NCBI GenBank assembly: GCA_945873195.1
Contig: CAMCDA010000006.1
Span: forward strand, 1-61,169
From: Asaia bogorensis
GTDB taxonomy: Bacteria > Pseudomonadota > Alphaproteobacteria > Acetobacterales > Acetobacteraceae
Reading direction: 5' to 3'
Length of the DNA: 61,169 nt
Every line of letters begins with the position of its first letter. Positions within the stretch are counted from its first letter, which is position 1. This document shows, one piece after another, positions 42,531-52,400 of the stretch. The notes below the pieces were generated by a model that searched no databases, was not told where the DNA came from, and worked only from the letters and a program-made list of their open reading frames with translations. Made by a program: the position numbers and the translations under genes.

Positions 42531-43640
42531 TCAGAACGTCACGACGGACCGGATCGACTCACCCTTCCGCATCAGCTCGAACCCGTCATTGATCTGCTCG
42601 AACGGCAGGACATGCGTGATCAGATCGTCGATGTTGATCTTGCCGTCCATGTACCAATCAACGATCCGAGGCACATCGGTTCGCCCGCGCGCGCCGCCGA
42701 ACGCCGTGCCCATCCAGGTCCGCCCCGTCACCAACTGGAACGGACGGGTGGAGATTTCCTGCCCCGCGCCGGCCACCCCGATGATGATCGACTTGCCCCA
42801 GCCGCGATGCGCGCACTCCAAGGCCTGGCGCATCACCTTCACGTTGCCGATGCACTCGAACGAATAATCCGCGCCGCCCTTGGTCAGATCGACCAGATAG
42901 GGGACCAGATCGCCCTCGACCTCGCTCGGGTTCACGAAATGCGTCATGCCGAACTGTTCCGCGATCGCCTTGCGCGCCGGGTTCAGGTCCACGCCGACGA
43001 TCTGTTCCGCGCCCACCATCCGCAGGCCCTGGATCACGTTCAGCCCGATGCCGCCCAGCCCGAACACAACGGCGCGCGCCCCGGCTTCCACCTTCGCGGT
43101 GTTCATCACCGCGCCGAGGCCCGTGGTCACGCCGCAGCCGATATAGCAAACCTTGTCGAAGGGCGCGTCCGGGCGGATCTTGGCCAGCGCGATCTCGGGC
43201 AGCACGGTGTAGTTCGCGAAGGTCGATGTGCCCATGTAATGGTAGATCGGGTCCTTGCCGCTGGAAAACCGGCTGGTTCCATCCGGCATCAGCCCCTTGC
43301 CCTGGGTCGACCGGATCGCCACGCACAGATTGGTCTTGCGCGACAGGCAATACTCACACTGGCGGCATTCCGGCGTGTACAGCGGGATCACGTGGTCGCC
43401 CTTGCGAAGGCTGCTCACGCCCTTGCCCACGTCCACGACGATACCCGCGCCCTCGTGCCCCAGGATCGAGGGGAACAGCCCCTCCGGATCGCTGCCCGAC
43501 AGCGTGTATTCGTCTGTGTGGCAGATGCCGGTGGCCTTCATTTCCACCAGCACCTCACCCTCCCGCGGGCCGTCGAGATCGACGGTCTCCAGGCTGAGCA
43601 GCTTTCCGGCCTCACGGGCCACCGCGGCGCGCACTTTCAT
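42531..43640 (-). CDS. frmA: S-(hydroxymethyl)glutathione dehydrogenase / class III alcohol dehydrogenase
   Basis: A 369-residue zinc-dependent dehydrogenase. Catalytic-zinc residues lie in ATGICHTDEYTLSG and GHEGAGIV, and the four structural-zinc Cys in CRQCEYCLSRKTNLC. The NAD site is VFGLGGIGLNVIQG. Motifs and length match class III enzymes, which oxidise S-hydroxymethylglutathione (from formaldehyde) and reduce S-nitrosoglutathione in the cytoplasm. No S-formylglutathione hydrolase gene is adjacent. Confidence 0.93.
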   Translation of the reverse strand: MKVRAAVAREAGKLLSLETVDLDGPREGEVLVEMKATGICHTDEYTLSGSDPEGLFPSILGHEGAGIVVDVGKGVSSLRKGDHVIPLYTPECRQCEYCLSRKTNLCVAIRSTQGKGLMPDGTSRFSSGKDPIYHYMGTSTFANYTVLPEIALAKIRPDAPFDKVCYIGCGVTTGLGAVMNTAKVEAGARAVVFGLGGIGLNVIQGLRMVGAEQIVGVDLNPARKAIAEQFGMTHFVNPSEVEGDLVPYLVDLTKGGADYSFECIGNVKVMRQALECAHRGWGKSIIIGVAGAGQEISTRPFQLVTGRTWMGTAFGGARGRTDVPRIVDWYMDGKINIDDLITHVLPFEQINDGFELMRKGESIRSVVTF

Positions 43641-43711
43641 CCAAACTCTCCGTTAAAGGTCGGGGCGGAGAGTGCTTGCCATCGCGCCGCCGATCAAGGT
43701 GGGGAGATGTG

Positions 43712-45961
43712 TCATGCCGCCCGCGCCGGAGACTGGGCCGCAATATGGTCCAGGCTGCTATCGATGATCGGCAACGCCGCGTCGTCCTGACGGAACGCGA
43801 GCGCCACGATCCCGTCGGCGCAGCGCACCACCCGCGCCCAGACCGGCGCCGTTCCCCCCGGCAGGCCGACCCGCATCTCGGTGCCGGCGGCGCGGACGAG
43901 ACCACTGGCGAGCGCGACTCCCCCGCGGGAGATATCATGAATTGTGGCCACCTGATCCGATTGCCCGGCCTGCATCAGCGTGGCGCGATGATCCAGGCCC
44001 GGGATGCGTTCGTAGCGGCGGCGGTCCTCCTCCCCGGCCCGGGCGACGGAGGCGAGGAAATACGTCACCTCGTTCCGCAGCGATTCGGAGGTCTGTTTGA
44101 CCGCGTCTGCCCCGTTCATGACGCCCTGGCTCGCCTGATCGGCCACGGCCGACATACCCGACACGTTCTCCATCGCCTCGGTCGCGAGCATCGTCGCCGT
44201 CGTGGCCGTCTGCACGCTGGCAACGATGTCCCGCGTGACCGCGCCCTGTTCCTCGATGGCCGAGGCGATCGCGCTGGCGATCTGCTCCACCTCTCCGATG
44301 GCGGTGCCGACGACGCGCACCGCATCGACCGCGTCCGCCGTCGCGGCGCGAATGGACCCGATCTGACCGACGATTTCCTCGGTCGCCTTCGCGGTCTGGG
44401 CGGCGAGCGCCTTGACCTCTCCGGCGACGACGGCGAAGCCCTTGCCGGCATCTCCCGCCCGCGCGGCCTCGATCGTGGCATTCAGTGCCAGCAGGTTCGT
44501 CTGTCCCGCGATATCGCTGATCAGCCGCACGACATTCCCGACGGCGTCGGCGGCCAGCGCCAGCCCCGCCACCTTGGCATCCGTCTTCGCGGCCTGTTCC
44601 ACCGTCTCCCGCACCACGTCGGCGGCGCGGGTCACCTGCCGGCCGATTTCGTTGATGCTGGCCGACATCTCTTCGGCCGCGGCGGCCACGGAGGCCAGGT
44701 TGCGGGAGGATTCGACCGCGCCGCTCGCGGTTTCCCGCGCCAGTTCCCGCGTGCGCCCGATGATGCCGGACATCTCGGTGGCCTGCATCCGCATGCCGTC
44801 GGCCGCCTGTGTCAACCCTTCCATGGCGCCCGCCGAGGCCGACCCAAAGTCGTGAGTGTAGCGGTCCATGGCCACCTGCCGGCGGTCCTTCGCGATCCGG
44901 ACCCGTTCGGTCTCGCCGCGCAGTTCGGCCGCCTGGATGGCATTTTCACGGAATACGGTCATGGATGCGGCCATTTGCCCGACCTCATCCTTGCGGCCCA
45001 TGGCGGGGATTCCGACATCCAGATCCCCCTCCGCGAGGCGGCCCATGGCGGCGGTCATCTGGCGGATCGGGCGGGCGGTTCCCGCCTGGATCGCCAGCAG
45101 GACATAGGCGATCCCCAGCCCGAACAGGGCCAGGGGCACGGCCAGGGCGGTCACGACACCATACCAAAGCCCGCTGATGCGCCGTTCAAATAGCCGCTCG
45201 AGTTCGGTCACGCCCAGATCCCGCAACCGGGCGATCTGGACCATCGCGCGGGCGACGCCTTGTTCGGCGTCCGCGCCCGAGGACCGCTCCAGCACCGCCA
45301 GGGCTCCGCCCGTGGCCGCCATCATGTCACGCAGCGGTTCGGCCAGCGCTTGGCGCGTCCCGCCGTCGGCGTTGGCGGCAAAGGAGGTCCGCAAGGCGGC
45401 CTCGATACCGGCCAGCAACGGGCGCGTCCGCGCGCTGCGGATGACCAGGTCGGTGGCCGTCGCCGCATCGCCGGCCGGCCGCCGCGTCAGCGCCGCGAGC
45501 CCGGCGAGCTCCTGCACCAGTAACGGCAATTTTCCGGTGATCCCGTCCATCAGATAGTAGGAATCGAGATCAACATCGACCGTCAGCCCCGATGAATCCT
45601 GCGTCCGGACCATGAGTTCGAGCAGCGCCTCGCTCGCGGCCTGGGGGTTGTTGGCCACCTTCAGCGCCGCCACGGCGGCCGAGACAGCGCGCGGATCCGT
45701 GGCGTCACGGAGCGACGGATCAAGCCGGCCGATGGCGTCCGCCGCCGCGGTGGGGGCAATCGAACCGCGCAGGATCGCGTCCTGCTGGCGGGACAGGACC
45801 TGGATCGCGCCGGCGCCGGCGCTTTCCTTGCGCGTGATGGCGACGTGATGTGCGGCATCGTCGATGATGACGTATAGCAGGAACGCTATGGGCAGCAGAA
45901 ACAGGAAATAGGCGATCAGCAGCCGACGCGCGATCGGCCAGTCGTAAAGCTTGCGGTGCAT
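43712..45961 (-). CDS. methyl-accepting chemotaxis protein with C-terminal PilZ domain
   Basis: About 749 residues from ATG 45961 (GGAG upstream). TM1 is at about 11-33, followed by a ~240-residue sensor region, TM2 at about 255-277, then HAMP. The long methyl-accepting coiled coil has the CheA/CheW tip ([29 protein letters not shown]). After residue ~640 a PilZ domain follows, with the c-di-GMP motifs RRRYERIP and [10 protein letters not shown]. The receptor may thus combine ligand sensing with c-di-GMP input to the chemotaxis kinase. No che genes are nearby. Confidence 0.88.
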   Translation of the reverse strand: MHRKLYDWPIARRLLIAYFLFLLPIAFLLYVIIDDAAHHVAITRKESAGAGAIQVLSRQQDAILRGSIAPTAAADAIGRLDPSLRDATDPRAVSAAVAALKVANNPQAASEALLELMVRTQDSSGLTVDVDLDSYYLMDGITGKLPLLVQELAGLAALTRRPAGDAATATDLVIRSARTRPLLAGIEAALRTSFAANADGGTRQALAEPLRDMMAATGGALAVLERSSGADAEQGVARAMVQIARLRDLGVTELERLFERRISGLWYGVVTALAVPLALFGLGIAYVLLAIQAGTARPIRQMTAAMGRLAEGDLDVGIPAMGRKDEVGQMAASMTVFRENAIQAAELRGETERVRIAKDRRQVAMDRYTHDFGSASAGAMEGLTQAADGMRMQATEMSGIIGRTRELARETASGAVESSRNLASVAAAAEEMSASINEIGRQVTRAADVVRETVEQAAKTDAKVAGLALAADAVGNVVRLISDIAGQTNLLALNATIEAARAGDAGKGFAVVAGEVKALAAQTAKATEEIVGQIGSIRAATADAVDAVRVVGTAIGEVEQIASAIASAIEEQGAVTRDIVASVQTATTATMLATEAMENVSGMSAVADQASQGVMNGADAVKQTSESLRNEVTYFLASVARAGEEDRRRYERIPGLDHRATLMQAGQSDQVATIHDISRGGVALASGLVRAAGTEMRVGLPGGTAPVWARVVRCADGIVALAFRQDDAALPIIDSSLDHIAAQSPARAA

Positions 45962-46068
45962 GAACAAGGATCTCCGGCATCAGTGCACCGCGACCGGCAC
46001 GTCGAATCGCGGCGATGGGGCTGACGATGCCAGGAGACCGTAAACATCCGGTTAACGCCGCGGCCGAT

Positions 46069-46096
46069 TTCCCCGGTGCCGGTCCGAACCGGGGAA
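46069..46096 (-). terminator. hairpin downstream of PEP-CTERM gene
   Basis: A 9-bp stem TTCCCCGGT / ACCGGGGAA with a 10-base loop lies 12 bases past the stop codon of the PEP-CTERM gene on the minus strand, before the chemoreceptor gene. It has no long T-tract. Confidence 0.5.
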
Positions 46097-46108
46097 TGGC
46101 GCGTTCGA

Positions 46109-46978
46109 TCAGGGGACGGCGCGTCGCCGGCGAACCAGCCCGATCCCCGCGAGGCCCAGGCTGAACAGCGCGAGGGTGCCTGGCTCCGGCACTTCCAGCG
46201 AGGCGTTGTCGAACGCCAGCACCGAGAACTGGTTGTAGCTGAACCATCCATACCGGTTGCCGCCGATCAGGTTGATCAGGTCGGTCCCGTCGCTGAGTGT
46301 CCAACTATGCACGATCGCGTCCGACGCATCATAGATGGTCATGTCGACCGCCAGGACACCGCCGTTGTTGTAGAACTCATGCTCAAACGTGTACCAGCCC
46401 GAGCTGCCGATCGCGATGGGATCGCGCGCCGGATTCTTGGCGAAGGCGCTGCCGGGCTGGCTGTTGGGACTGGCGCTGATGACGAACCGGTTCGTCCCCG
46501 CGCCTGGCCCGGTCAGATCGAGTGAATCGTAGAACCCACCATTGAAGATGAAGTCGCGACGGTGCCCGCCGGCGGCGGTGTTGATCGCCGAATCAAAATC
46601 GAATCGTGAGTCATTTGTCCAACCGCCGCCCGTATCCAGGTAGATATCGATGGACGTGCGATACGCCTGGAAAGCCGTTGGCGCCGCCCCCGCGCCGAAA
46701 TTGTAGCCGCCCCAGTTCCCCGCCGATCCGGTCGGGCTGCTGACGGCATGGAAGCTGCCAGAGGCCGATGTGATGCCGTTGGTCCCCGAGGCCACCCGAG
46801 TCGGGTGGAAGCCGGGGCTGAAGGCGGTCCATCCGGCGGTATCAACCTCAAACCCATTCGCATAAAGCACCAGCGCCGCCGCTGGACTGGCGGTCCCGGC
46901 GATCGCCAGGCCCAAGGCGCCGGCCGCCAGGAATGACTTCCAACCTGTCCAGTAATTTATCATTTGTCTATTTGCCAC
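46109..46978 (-). CDS. PEP-CTERM sorting-domain protein
   Basis: A 289-residue exported protein. A signal sequence (FLAAGALGLAIAGTASPAAA) is followed by a beta-rich lectin-like region (LYANGFEVDTAGWTAFSPGF...FIFNGGFYDSLDL). The C-terminal tripartite tag is VPEPGTLALFSLGLAGIGLVRRRR: PEP motif, hydrophobic helix and basic tail, recognised by exosortase. GTG 46978 is chosen for its GGAGGG site 5 bases upstream; ATG 46963 is an alternative. No exosortase or EPS genes are in the window. The 219-base upstream spacer (46979-47197) is unusually AT-rich for this genome. Confidence 0.8.
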   Translation of the reverse strand: MANRQMINYWTGWKSFLAAGALGLAIAGTASPAAALVLYANGFEVDTAGWTAFSPGFHPTRVASGTNGITSASGSFHAVSSPTGSAGNWGGYNFGAGAAPTAFQAYRTSIDIYLDTGGGWTNDSRFDFDSAINTAAGGHRRDFIFNGGFYDSLDLTGPGAGTNRFVISASPNSQPGSAFAKNPARDPIAIGSSGWYTFEHEFYNNGGVLAVDMTIYDASDAIVHSWTLSDGTDLINLIGGNRYGWFSYNQFSVLAFDNASLEVPEPGTLALFSLGLAGIGLVRRRRAVP

Positions 46979-47197
46979 GTTACCCTCCGCGGAGTTCATG
47001 TGAAATCGGTGAAAACCCGGCTCGTCTGTTATTATTCTTATTGTAGACTCCATTCGAGTTATGGCGCAACCGCCGGACGGAGGGTTTTTCACCATTATTT
47101 TACGTTACGTTAACGATGTTCGCTTAATGGACGCAACCAAATAATTTCACGAAGAATATTCTACCGAGTATTGCAATGATGCCGCGGCCGAGGACCG

Positions 47198-48256
47198 TCA
47201 GGCGGGCGTGCCGAGCACCATGCGCACGCATTTCCACATGACGGACGGCAGCGCCTCATGCTCCAGCGTCGCGATCGGACGCAGCAGTCCGTCAGCCTTG
47301 ATCGCGTCCGCACGGGCGGCAAACAGATCTAGGATCAGCTCGAAATGGGTGAACCCATGCCGCACCTGGCCGGCCGGACGCCAATCGGCGGGGGAAGGCG
47401 CGTGCGCCATGGCCTCGGCCGCCGTCCATGGCGTGTCACGCCATGGTGTGCCTGGGAGTTCGGTCATGCCGCCCAGCAGGCCCTTGGGGGGGCGGCGGCG
47501 CAGCAGCACCTGGCCTGCGTGATCCGACAGCCAGAAATGGACGCCGTAGCGGATCGGCCGAACCCGCTTGGGCGCCTTGATGGGAAGTTCGGCGGCGATC
47601 CCCGCCCGCCGGCCAACGCAATGGGCGGTCCAGGGACACACTCCACACGCGGGCGATGTCGGCGTGCACAGCGTCGCCCCCAGATCGAACAGCGCCTGCG
47701 CGAAATCGGACGGGCGGGCGGCGGCGTCGGGATCGGCGCCGATCCAGGCGGCGGCCTCGGCGATGGCGGGTTTGGCGGCGGGCAGCGGCGTGTCGATGGC
47801 GAACAGGCGGGCGGCCACGCGCTCGACATTCCCATCGATCGGCACCACGGGGATCCCGAACGCGATGGCCCCGATGGCGGCGGCGGTATAGGGACCGATC
47901 CCGGGCAAGGCCCGCAGTCCGTCCAGGTCACGCGGAAACGCCCCCAGCGCGGCGACCGCCTGGGCGCAGGCATGCAGGTTCCGGGCGCGCGCGTAGTAGC
48001 CAAGGCCGGCCCAGGCCGACAGGACATCGTCCAGCGGCGCGGCCGCCAACGCCTCGACCGAGGGGAACCGGCTTACGAAGCGTTCAAAATACGGTATGAC
48101 CGCCGTCACCGTGGTCTGCTGTAGCATGATCTCGCTCAGCCAGACGCGGTACGGATCGGTGGTCCGCCCGGGTTCGGCGCGCCAGGGCATCCGACGCCGA
48201 TGACGATCGTACCAATGGAGCAGCAGGGCGGCTGGCGGAATGACAGACGACGACAC
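47198..48256 (-). CDS. mutY: A/G-specific adenine glycosylase MutY
   Basis: A 352-residue base-excision repair enzyme removing A opposite 8-oxoG. Helix-hairpin-helix and catalytic region: LPGIGPYTAAAIGAIAFG with the Asp in PIDGNVERV, the opening SEIMLQQTTV, and the [4Fe-4S] cysteines in LCTPTSPACGVCPWTAHC. A C-terminal Nudix-like 8-oxoG recognition domain follows (VHFWLSDHAGQVLLRRRPPKGLLGGMTELPG). The GTG start at 48256 overlaps the divergent dciA start by 17 bases. Confidence 0.93.
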   Translation of the reverse strand: MSSSVIPPAALLLHWYDRHRRRMPWRAEPGRTTDPYRVWLSEIMLQQTTVTAVIPYFERFVSRFPSVEALAAAPLDDVLSAWAGLGYYARARNLHACAQAVAALGAFPRDLDGLRALPGIGPYTAAAIGAIAFGIPVVPIDGNVERVAARLFAIDTPLPAAKPAIAEAAAWIGADPDAAARPSDFAQALFDLGATLCTPTSPACGVCPWTAHCVGRRAGIAAELPIKAPKRVRPIRYGVHFWLSDHAGQVLLRRRPPKGLLGGMTELPGTPWRDTPWTAAEAMAHAPSPADWRPAGQVRHGFTHFELILDLFAARADAIKADGLLRPIATLEHEALPSVMWKCVRMVLGTPA

Positions 48257-48731
48257 GGCCCCAGATATGACGGCGAAGTCCCGGCACGTCTACGGACCGC
48301 GCCCGGTCGCCATGCTGATCCCCGCGCTCGCCCGCCCGGCCTTTCAGCGGTCGGCGCCGGCCGGGGCGCAGGTGATGCTGGATTGGCCCTCCATCGTCGG
48401 CCCCGCTTTGGCGGAGGTCACCGAGCCGCGCCGGATCTCGGCCGGCACGCTGACGATCGCCTGCTCGGGGCCGATCGCCATGGAGTTGCAGCACATGGCG
48501 ATCGAACTGATGCAACGGATCAATGCCCATTCCGGCGTACAGACCGTCCGCGGCCTGCGCTTCATGCAGGTTGCCCCGAACGCCCTGAAGACGACCCGCC
48601 CCGTTCCGCAACCGGCGATTTCCCGCGCGGCGGGGGATGCGGCGGTCGCGCATCTGCCGCCGGGGGAGTTGCGCGACGCGCTGGCCGCCCTCGGCAGCCT
48701 GGTGCTGGCCCCGAAGCAGAAACGCCGCTGA
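48240..48731 (+). CDS. dciA: DUF721 / DciA-family protein
   Basis: A 163-residue DciA-like protein with the DUF721 core (VMLDWPSIVGPALAEVTEPRRI...GTLTIACSGPIAMELQHM). DciA interacts with the replicative helicase DnaB in bacteria without DnaC. It is divergent from mutY with overlapping start regions and lies before the dsbA-like and smc genes, the usual alphaproteobacterial order. Confidence 0.85.
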   Translation: MTDDDTAPDMTAKSRHVYGPRPVAMLIPALARPAFQRSAPAGAQVMLDWPSIVGPALAEVTEPRRISAGTLTIACSGPIAMELQHMAIELMQRINAHSGVQTVRGLRFMQVAPNALKTTRPVPQPAISRAAGDAAVAHLPPGELRDALAALGSLVLAPKQKRR

Positions 48732-48763
48732 CCCCATTCACCTTGAACAAGGCCCTGATACCC

Positions 48764-49384
48764 ATGAATCGACGGAATTTCGTGGCTCTTGCCACCAAGG
48801 GTGCCGCCCTCGCGGCGGCCGGCGCAATGCTGTCCTTGCCGCCATCCCAAGCGGCAGCCCAGGGATCTCCGACCCAATCCGAACGGTCCATCGGCAGTCC
48901 GGACGCCAAGGTCGTGGCGACGGAATTCTTCTCCCTGACCTGCGGCCATTGCGCGGCCTTCGCCCGCACCACCCTGCCGCAGATCAAGGAGAAACTGGTC
49001 GCGACCGGCAAAATGCGGCTGATCTACCAGGACTATCCGTTGGACCAGGTTGCCCTGACCGCCGCCATGGTCGCGCGCCATCTGCCGCCCGAACGGTATG
49101 AGGCGTTCATCCTGGCGCTGCTTTCGACGCAGGATCGCTGGGCCTTCAACCGCGGCGCCAACCCGACCGAGGAATTGTGGAAGATGGCCGCGCTGGCCGG
49201 CACGAGCCGTCCGGCCTTCGACAAGGCCATCGCCGACACCGAACTGCGCGACTGGATCATCCGCCAGGCCCAATTGGCCCAGGAAAAATGGAAGATCGAC
49301 GCGACTCCGAGCTTTGTGGTCAATGGCCAGAAGTATTCTGGTGACCTGAGCTTCGACGCCTTCCGCAAGCTCGTCCCGGACTAG
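48764..49384 (+). CDS. DsbA-family thiol:disulfide oxidoreductase
   Basis: A 206-residue exported thioredoxin-fold protein. The N-terminus MNRRNFVALATKGAALAAAG has a twin-arginine-like motif. The active site is CGHC in FFSLTCGHCAAF, followed by a helical insertion and a cis-Pro loop (ATPSFVVNGQKYSG). The short length and CGHC motif resemble the DsbA/27 kDa outer-membrane type found next to smc in alphaproteobacteria. It acts on periplasmic cysteines. It starts 32 bases after dciA. Confidence 0.88.
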   Translation: MNRRNFVALATKGAALAAAGAMLSLPPSQAAAQGSPTQSERSIGSPDAKVVATEFFSLTCGHCAAFARTTLPQIKEKLVATGKMRLIYQDYPLDQVALTAAMVARHLPPERYEAFILALLSTQDRWAFNRGANPTEELWKMAALAGTSRPAFDKAIADTELRDWIIRQAQLAQEKWKIDATPSFVVNGQKYSGDLSFDAFRKLVPD

Positions 49385-49440
49385 GGCGCTGCGATCGTGC
49401 TTCCGCCCTGGATTCAATGGTCTAGGGCACGGAGCACGGT

Positions 49441-52400
49441 TTGCCGGTCAGTTTTCGCCGCCTGCGCATCGTTGGTTTCAAGAGCTTCGCGGAGCCGACG
49501 AATGTCGAGATCCTGCCGGGCCTGACGGGAATCGTTGGCCCGAATGGCTGCGGCAAATCGAACGTTGTGGAGGCTTTGCGCTGGGCCATGGGCGAGTCCA
49601 GCGCCCGCAACCTGCGCGGCGGGGAGATGGAGGACGTCATCTTCGCCGGCACCACCGGCCGCTCCGCCCGCAATATCGCCGAAGTCACGCTGTTCCTGGA
49701 GGAAACCCAGGGCGTCGCCCCGCCGCCCTTCCATGAGCAGCCCGATCTCCAGGTCGTCCGCAAGATCGAGCGCGGGCATGGGTCGGCCTATCGGGTCAAC
49801 GGCAAGGAAGCCCGCGCCCGCGACGTGCAGACCCTGTTCGCCGATCTCGCGTCCGGCGCCCGCGCCTCCGCCATGGTCAGCCAGGGCCGCGTCGGTGCCC
49901 TCGTTGGCGCTCGGCCGGAGGACCGACGGTCCGTGCTGGAGGAAGCGGCTGGAATCACCGGCCTGCACGCCCGCCGGCACGAAGCCGAACTGAAGCTGCG
50001 CGCGGCCGAGGCCAATCTGTCCCGCGCCGACGACCTCAAATCCCAGCTCGACGGCCAGCTCTCCGGTCTGAAACGTCAGGCTCGGCAGGCCGCCCGCTAC
50101 CGCAACATCTCCGGCATGATCCGGTCGGCCGAGGCCGAGTTGCTGTCGATCCAGCGCGCCTTCGTCGAAACCGCCCGCGTTGCCGCCGCCGCCCGCCTGC
50201 ACGATGCCGGGATCGCGGTGGCCGCGGCGACCGAGACCGCGACCCTGGCCAGCGCCCGCGCCACCGAAACCGCCGCCGCCTTGCCGCCCTTGCGCGAAGT
50301 GGAAGCCGTCGCGCGCACCGCGCTGGAACGCCATCGCCTGGCGCAGGAACGGATCGCCGAGGAGGAGCAGCGCGCCCGCACGGCCCTGGGGGAAGCGACC
50401 CGCCGGCTGGACACCATCCAGCGCGACCTGTTCCACGCCCAGCAATTGCAGCGCGACGCCACCACGGCCGAGGAACGCCTCGGCGCCGAACAGGCGACAC
50501 TGACCGAGGCGGACTCCGACTACTCCCCCCGCGCCGCCGCCCTGGAAACCGCCGCCACCGAGGCGGCCGAGGCGCTGCGGGTCGCGGAAGCCGCCGCCAA
50601 CGCGGCGACGGAGGCCGCGGCCGAGGCCAATGCCCGCGCCAATGCCGTCAACACGCTGCTGACCCAGGCCGACCAGCGGTTCCGCCGCCTGCAGGACCAG
50701 TTCATCCGCCTGAATGAGGAACGCGGGCGCGTGGCCACACAGCAGGTCGATCCGGCGCTGCTGGCCAAGGCAACCGACGACTCCGTGCAGGCCGAGGGCG
50801 ACCTCGCCGCCGCACGCGTGGCCCTGGAAGCCGCCGAACAGGCCCGGTCCGCGACCACCGTCCGCCTGGGCAGCGTGCGGGAGGCACAGACCACGGCCGA
50901 TTCTGCCCGCGCCCGTCTGGCTGCCGAATGCCAGGCTTTGGCGGAAATCCTCGCGGTGAAGGACGGCGAACGCTGGCCGCCGATGGTTGATGCCCTGACC
51001 GTGCCGGCCGGCCTGGAAGCCGCGCTTGGCGCCGTCCTGGGGGAGGAGCTGACCTCCGCCCTCAACCCCGCCGCCGCTCGGCATTGGCGGGAACTACCGG
51101 CCTTCGACCCGACTCCCGTGCTGCCAGACGGCGCCGTCGCGCTGGATACGCTCGTGAAGGGGCCGCCCGTGCTGGCGCGGGCCTTGTCGCAGATCGGTCT
51201 GGTCGATGACGACGATGTTGGCGCCGCCCATCAGTCCGATCTGGCGCCGGGGCAGGTATTGGTCTCCCGCGCCGGGGCGATCTGGCGGTGGGATGGCTAT
51301 ACCATTCGCGCCGGCACCCCGACCGCCGCCGCTGTCCGCCTCCAGCAGCGCAACCGCCTCGCCGGGTTGAAGTCCCGACTGGCCGAAGCCGAACAGGCCG
51401 CCGCCGCCGCCCGCGCCGCCAGGACCGAGGCCGAAACCGCCGCCCAGGCCGCGACCCAGGCTGAACAGCAGGGGCGCAATGCCCGCCGGGACATCGAACA
51501 GAAGCTCGAACGCGCCCGGGCGGCGCTGGCGGCGCTGCGGAACCAGTCCGCGACGGCCGCCGCGCGCCTCGCCGCCGCCGATGACCAGTTGGGCCGGATG
51601 ACCGGGGAACGGGATGAAGCCGAAGCCGCTTTGGCCCAGGCCCGCGCCGCCCATGCCGACCTGCCCGACATCGCCGCTTTACGGCAGGCGGTAGAAGCGG
51701 CGCGCGCGACCCTTTCGGCCGCCCGCGCTCGGGATGCCAGCGCCCGCGCGGCGAAGGAAACCCTGGTCCGGGAACACAATGCCCGCGCCAACCGCCTGAA
51801 GGTCATCACCGCCGAACGGACCGGCTGGACCGAACGCGCCCGCGACGCCGCCGAACGCGTCACGGACCTGACCGCCCGCCTGGCCAACGCCCAAGACGAG
51901 CAGGCGACCCTGGAAGCCGCCCCCGCCGCCATCGCCGCCCGCCGCACCGAAGCGCTGGACGCCTTGCAGACGGCCGAGGCCGAACACAAGCGCACTGCCG
52001 ACATCCTGAACCGTGCCGTTAACGACTCCGACACCGCCGACCGCGCCGGCCGTTCCGCCGAATCCAAGCTGGCCATATCGCGCGAGGACCTGGTGCGCGC
52101 CGAGGCCACGAAGCAGCAGGCCGACCATGCCTGGGGCACCGTCGCCGAACGCATCCTGGAACGCCTCGGCGTGAACCCCGCGCTGCCCGACCCGCCGGCC
52201 GAGGTCACCCAGGACACCGAGGAAAAGGCCCGCCGCAAGCTCGAACGCCTGCAGAAGGAGCGGGAGGAGATGGGTCCGGTCAACCTGCGCGCCGAACTGG
52301 AAGCCCAGGCGGTCGAGGAGCGGATGAACGCCATCGACAAGGACCGCGACGAACTGACCACGGCGATCGCCAAGCTGCGTGGCTCCATCGGGCATCTGAA

